Of a stretch of DNA of 31,213 bases, positions 29,977 to 31,213 are shown piece after piece. The DNA is taken from assembly GCA_947587775.1 (NCBI GenBank), contig CANPYD010000002.1, positions 1 through 31,213 on the forward strand, given 5' to 3'. The notes under the pieces were generated by a model that was given only the letters and a program-made list of their open reading frames with translations, searched no databases and had not been told where the DNA came from. The DNA comes from an uncultured Clostridia bacterium (GTDB lineage: Bacteria; Bacillota; Clostridia; Christensenellales; Borkfalkiaceae). Positions within the stretch are counted from its first letter, which is position 1, and every line of letters starts with the position of its first letter. The position numbers were made by a program, and so were the translations under genes.

Positions 29977-31213
29977 CTATTCGACGGTCACGCTCTTTGC
30001 GAGATTCCGCGGCTTATCGGGATTGTTCCCGCGCGCAACGGACGTATAATACGCCAGCATCTGCAACGGGATCACCGATAAGATGGGAGAATACTCGGGC
30101 GGGCACTCCGGGATTGTGGCAGAAGCGGTGACTTCGGCCGTCTTGCAGAGTTCGGGAAAGCAAGTGACGAGGAAGACGGTCGCCCCGCGCGCGTACACTT
30201 CATGAATGGCGCTCATCGTCTTATCGGCGATCTCGCGGCGGGTGATGACGGCAACGACAGGCGTTCCCTTCTCGATGAGGGCAAGCGTGCCGTGTTTGAG
30301 CTCTCCCGCGGCATACCCTTCGCTCGGAAGATAGGAGATCTCCTTGAGTTTCAGGCTCCCCTCCATCGCGGCGTAGCGATCCGCCCCGCGGCCGATGAAA
30401 TAGGCACTCTTCGCGCCCGCAAAATGCGGCGTCCAACTTCTGACGCTCTCGGCGGAAATCACGGCACTCTCCGCCATTGCCGAAAGTCCCCCGACAGAGG
30501 GCGCCTCTTTCCCCAAGGTGGCAGCAAGCGCGGACACGATTGAGTAAAGGGTCATGAGCTGTGCGTTGAAACTTTTGGTCGCGGCGACGGCGATCTCCCT
30601 GCCCGCTTTCGTGTAGAGAACGGTATCCGCAAGGCGGGTCAAAGAAGAATAGGTCACATTCGTCACCGCGGCGATATACGCTCCCCGCTCTTTTGCGAGG
30701 CGGACGGCGGCGAGCGTATCGGCGGTCTCCCCGCTTTGGCTGATCGCAATGAGGAGCGTCCCGTCGGGAATCAAGGGATCGCAGTATCGGTATTCGCTCG
30801 CCACATATACGTCGGCGGGAACGCGGCAGATCCGCTCGATCGCCTCTTTTGCGCACAAACCGCTGTGGTAAGCCGTCCCACAGGCGACGATTTGGATATA
30901 CTTTGTCTGACATAGTACTTCGTAAAAGTCCGAAAAACAAGAGTTTTCTGAAATTTTTGCCTGAGAAAGCGACAAAACTTTGGGAATTTCATCGATTTCC
31001 TTTCTCATATAATGGCGATACCCTTTCAGATCAGGCACATCTTCCACGGGATCGAATTCGATCGGTTCCTTGGTGATTTCACATAGAGATGCGTCGTAGA
31101 AGGAAAGATCATCTCCTTTCAATTTGGCAAATTCGCCATCCGAAATCGCAAAGAGGGTCGCCCCTTCCTCCGCGACGGCGGGAATGTCGCTTGCAACGAC
31201 AAGCCCGTCCTTT
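29977..31213 (-). CDS. glmS: Glutamine-fructose-6-phosphate aminotransferase (isomerising), C-terminal part
   Basis: Makes glucosamine-6-phosphate, the first step toward UDP-GlcNAc. The frame runs off the right edge, so the N-terminal glutaminase with its catalytic cysteine is not visible; 412 residues remain. Reading from the edge, KDGLVVASDIPAVAE belongs to the end of the glutaminase domain. GYRHYMRKEIDEIPKVL starts the linker. IQIVACGTAYHSG and SQSGETADTL mark SIS domain 1; FIGRGADRYAAMEGSLKLKEISYLPSEGYAAGELKHG marks SIS domain 2. The end, NPDKPRNLAKSVTVE, is canonical. The linker just before SIS 1 reads FYEVLCQTKY and is encoded by a copy of the 31-bp palindrome. No glmS ribozyme can be judged, as the 5' end is outside. 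Confidence 0.95.
   Translation of the reverse strand, partial: KDGLVVASDIPAVAEEGATLFAISDGEFAKLKGDDLSFYDASLCEITKEPIEFDPVEDVPDLKGYRHYMRKEIDEIPKVLSLSQAKISENSCFSDFYEVLCQTKYIQIVACGTAYHSGLCAKEAIERICRVPADVYVASEYRYCDPLIPDGTLLIAISQSGETADTLAAVRLAKERGAYIAAVTNVTYSSLTRLADTVLYTKAGREIAVAATKSFNAQLMTLYSIVSALAATLGKEAPSVGGLSAMAESAVISAESVRSWTPHFAGAKSAYFIGRGADRYAAMEGSLKLKEISYLPSEGYAAGELKHGTLALIEKGTPVVAVITRREIADKTMSAIHEVYARGATVFLVTCFPELCKTAEVTASATIPECPPEYSPILSVIPLQMLAYYTSVARGNNPDKPRNLAKSVTVE
30893..30923. repeat. 31-bp palindromic repeat, copy 5, inside glmS
   Basis: Centred on T at 30908. The right arm GACATAGTACTTCGT is perfect; the left arm ends ACTTTGTC. It is read in frame on the minus strand and encodes YEVLCQTKY immediately before the first SIS domain. 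Confidence 0.88.

Overview
The window is a gene-dense stretch of a moderately GC-rich chromosome from a Firmicute of the class Clostridia, probably an uncultured endospore-former or a relative of one. The pointers are gene order and gene content: yabP-yabQ-divIC, mrnC-rlmB-sigH, dnaX-ybaB-recR and secG-rnr-smpB are Firmicute arrangements. YabP and YabQ belong to the sporulation programme. I cannot name a genus. No phage, insertion sequence, CRISPR array or defence island is visible; the genes are mostly housekeeping.

Layout. (1) 1-567 has no credible gene. It holds a perfect terminator-like hairpin, a tandem 36-bp hairpin repeat and a cluster of GC-rich inverted repeats. (2) 568-3049, minus: DUF1934 protein, metallo-beta-lactamase-fold hydrolase and rho, tightly coupled. 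(3) 3200-6517: YgjP-like metallopeptidase diverging from aroA, then a DtxR-type metal regulator, a low-molecular-weight tyrosine phosphatase and a small XRE regulator. (4) 6608-9192, minus: yabP, yabQ, divIC, Ppx/GppA and an M50-like membrane protease, linked by short overlaps. (5) typA, then a secreted GLUG/Cys-rich lipoprotein. (6) 12911-17483, minus: a shikimate-kinase-like P-loop protein, a PanE-like reductase, gltX, thyA and folA. (7) 17710-20641, plus: secG, rnr, smpB. (8) tRNA-Val(GAC). (9) 20919-27481, minus: mrnC, rlmB, sigH, dnaX, ybaB, recR, gpsA and two YcxB-like membrane proteins. (10) A CPA2 antiporter, an aldo/keto reductase, and the 5'-truncated glmS.

Two patterns cut across the genes. 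First, a palindrome of about 31 bp (arms ACGAAGTACTATGTC and GACATAGTACTTCGT around one A/T) occurs five times. One copy lies inside the glmS reading frame, one carries a start codon, one touches the typA stop codon, one sits in the thyA-folA gap, and one is intergenic. Second, at least six genes (the DUF1934 gene, aroA, the XRE gene, the shikimate-kinase-like gene, smpB and mrnC) have a near-consensus sigma-A promoter whose -10 box lies only 6-7 nt before the ATG. The transcript would therefore start at or beside the start codon, which predicts leaderless mRNAs. Other genes (secG, rnr, typA, dnaX, the lipoprotein gene) have clear Shine-Dalgarno leaders, so both initiation modes appear to coexist.
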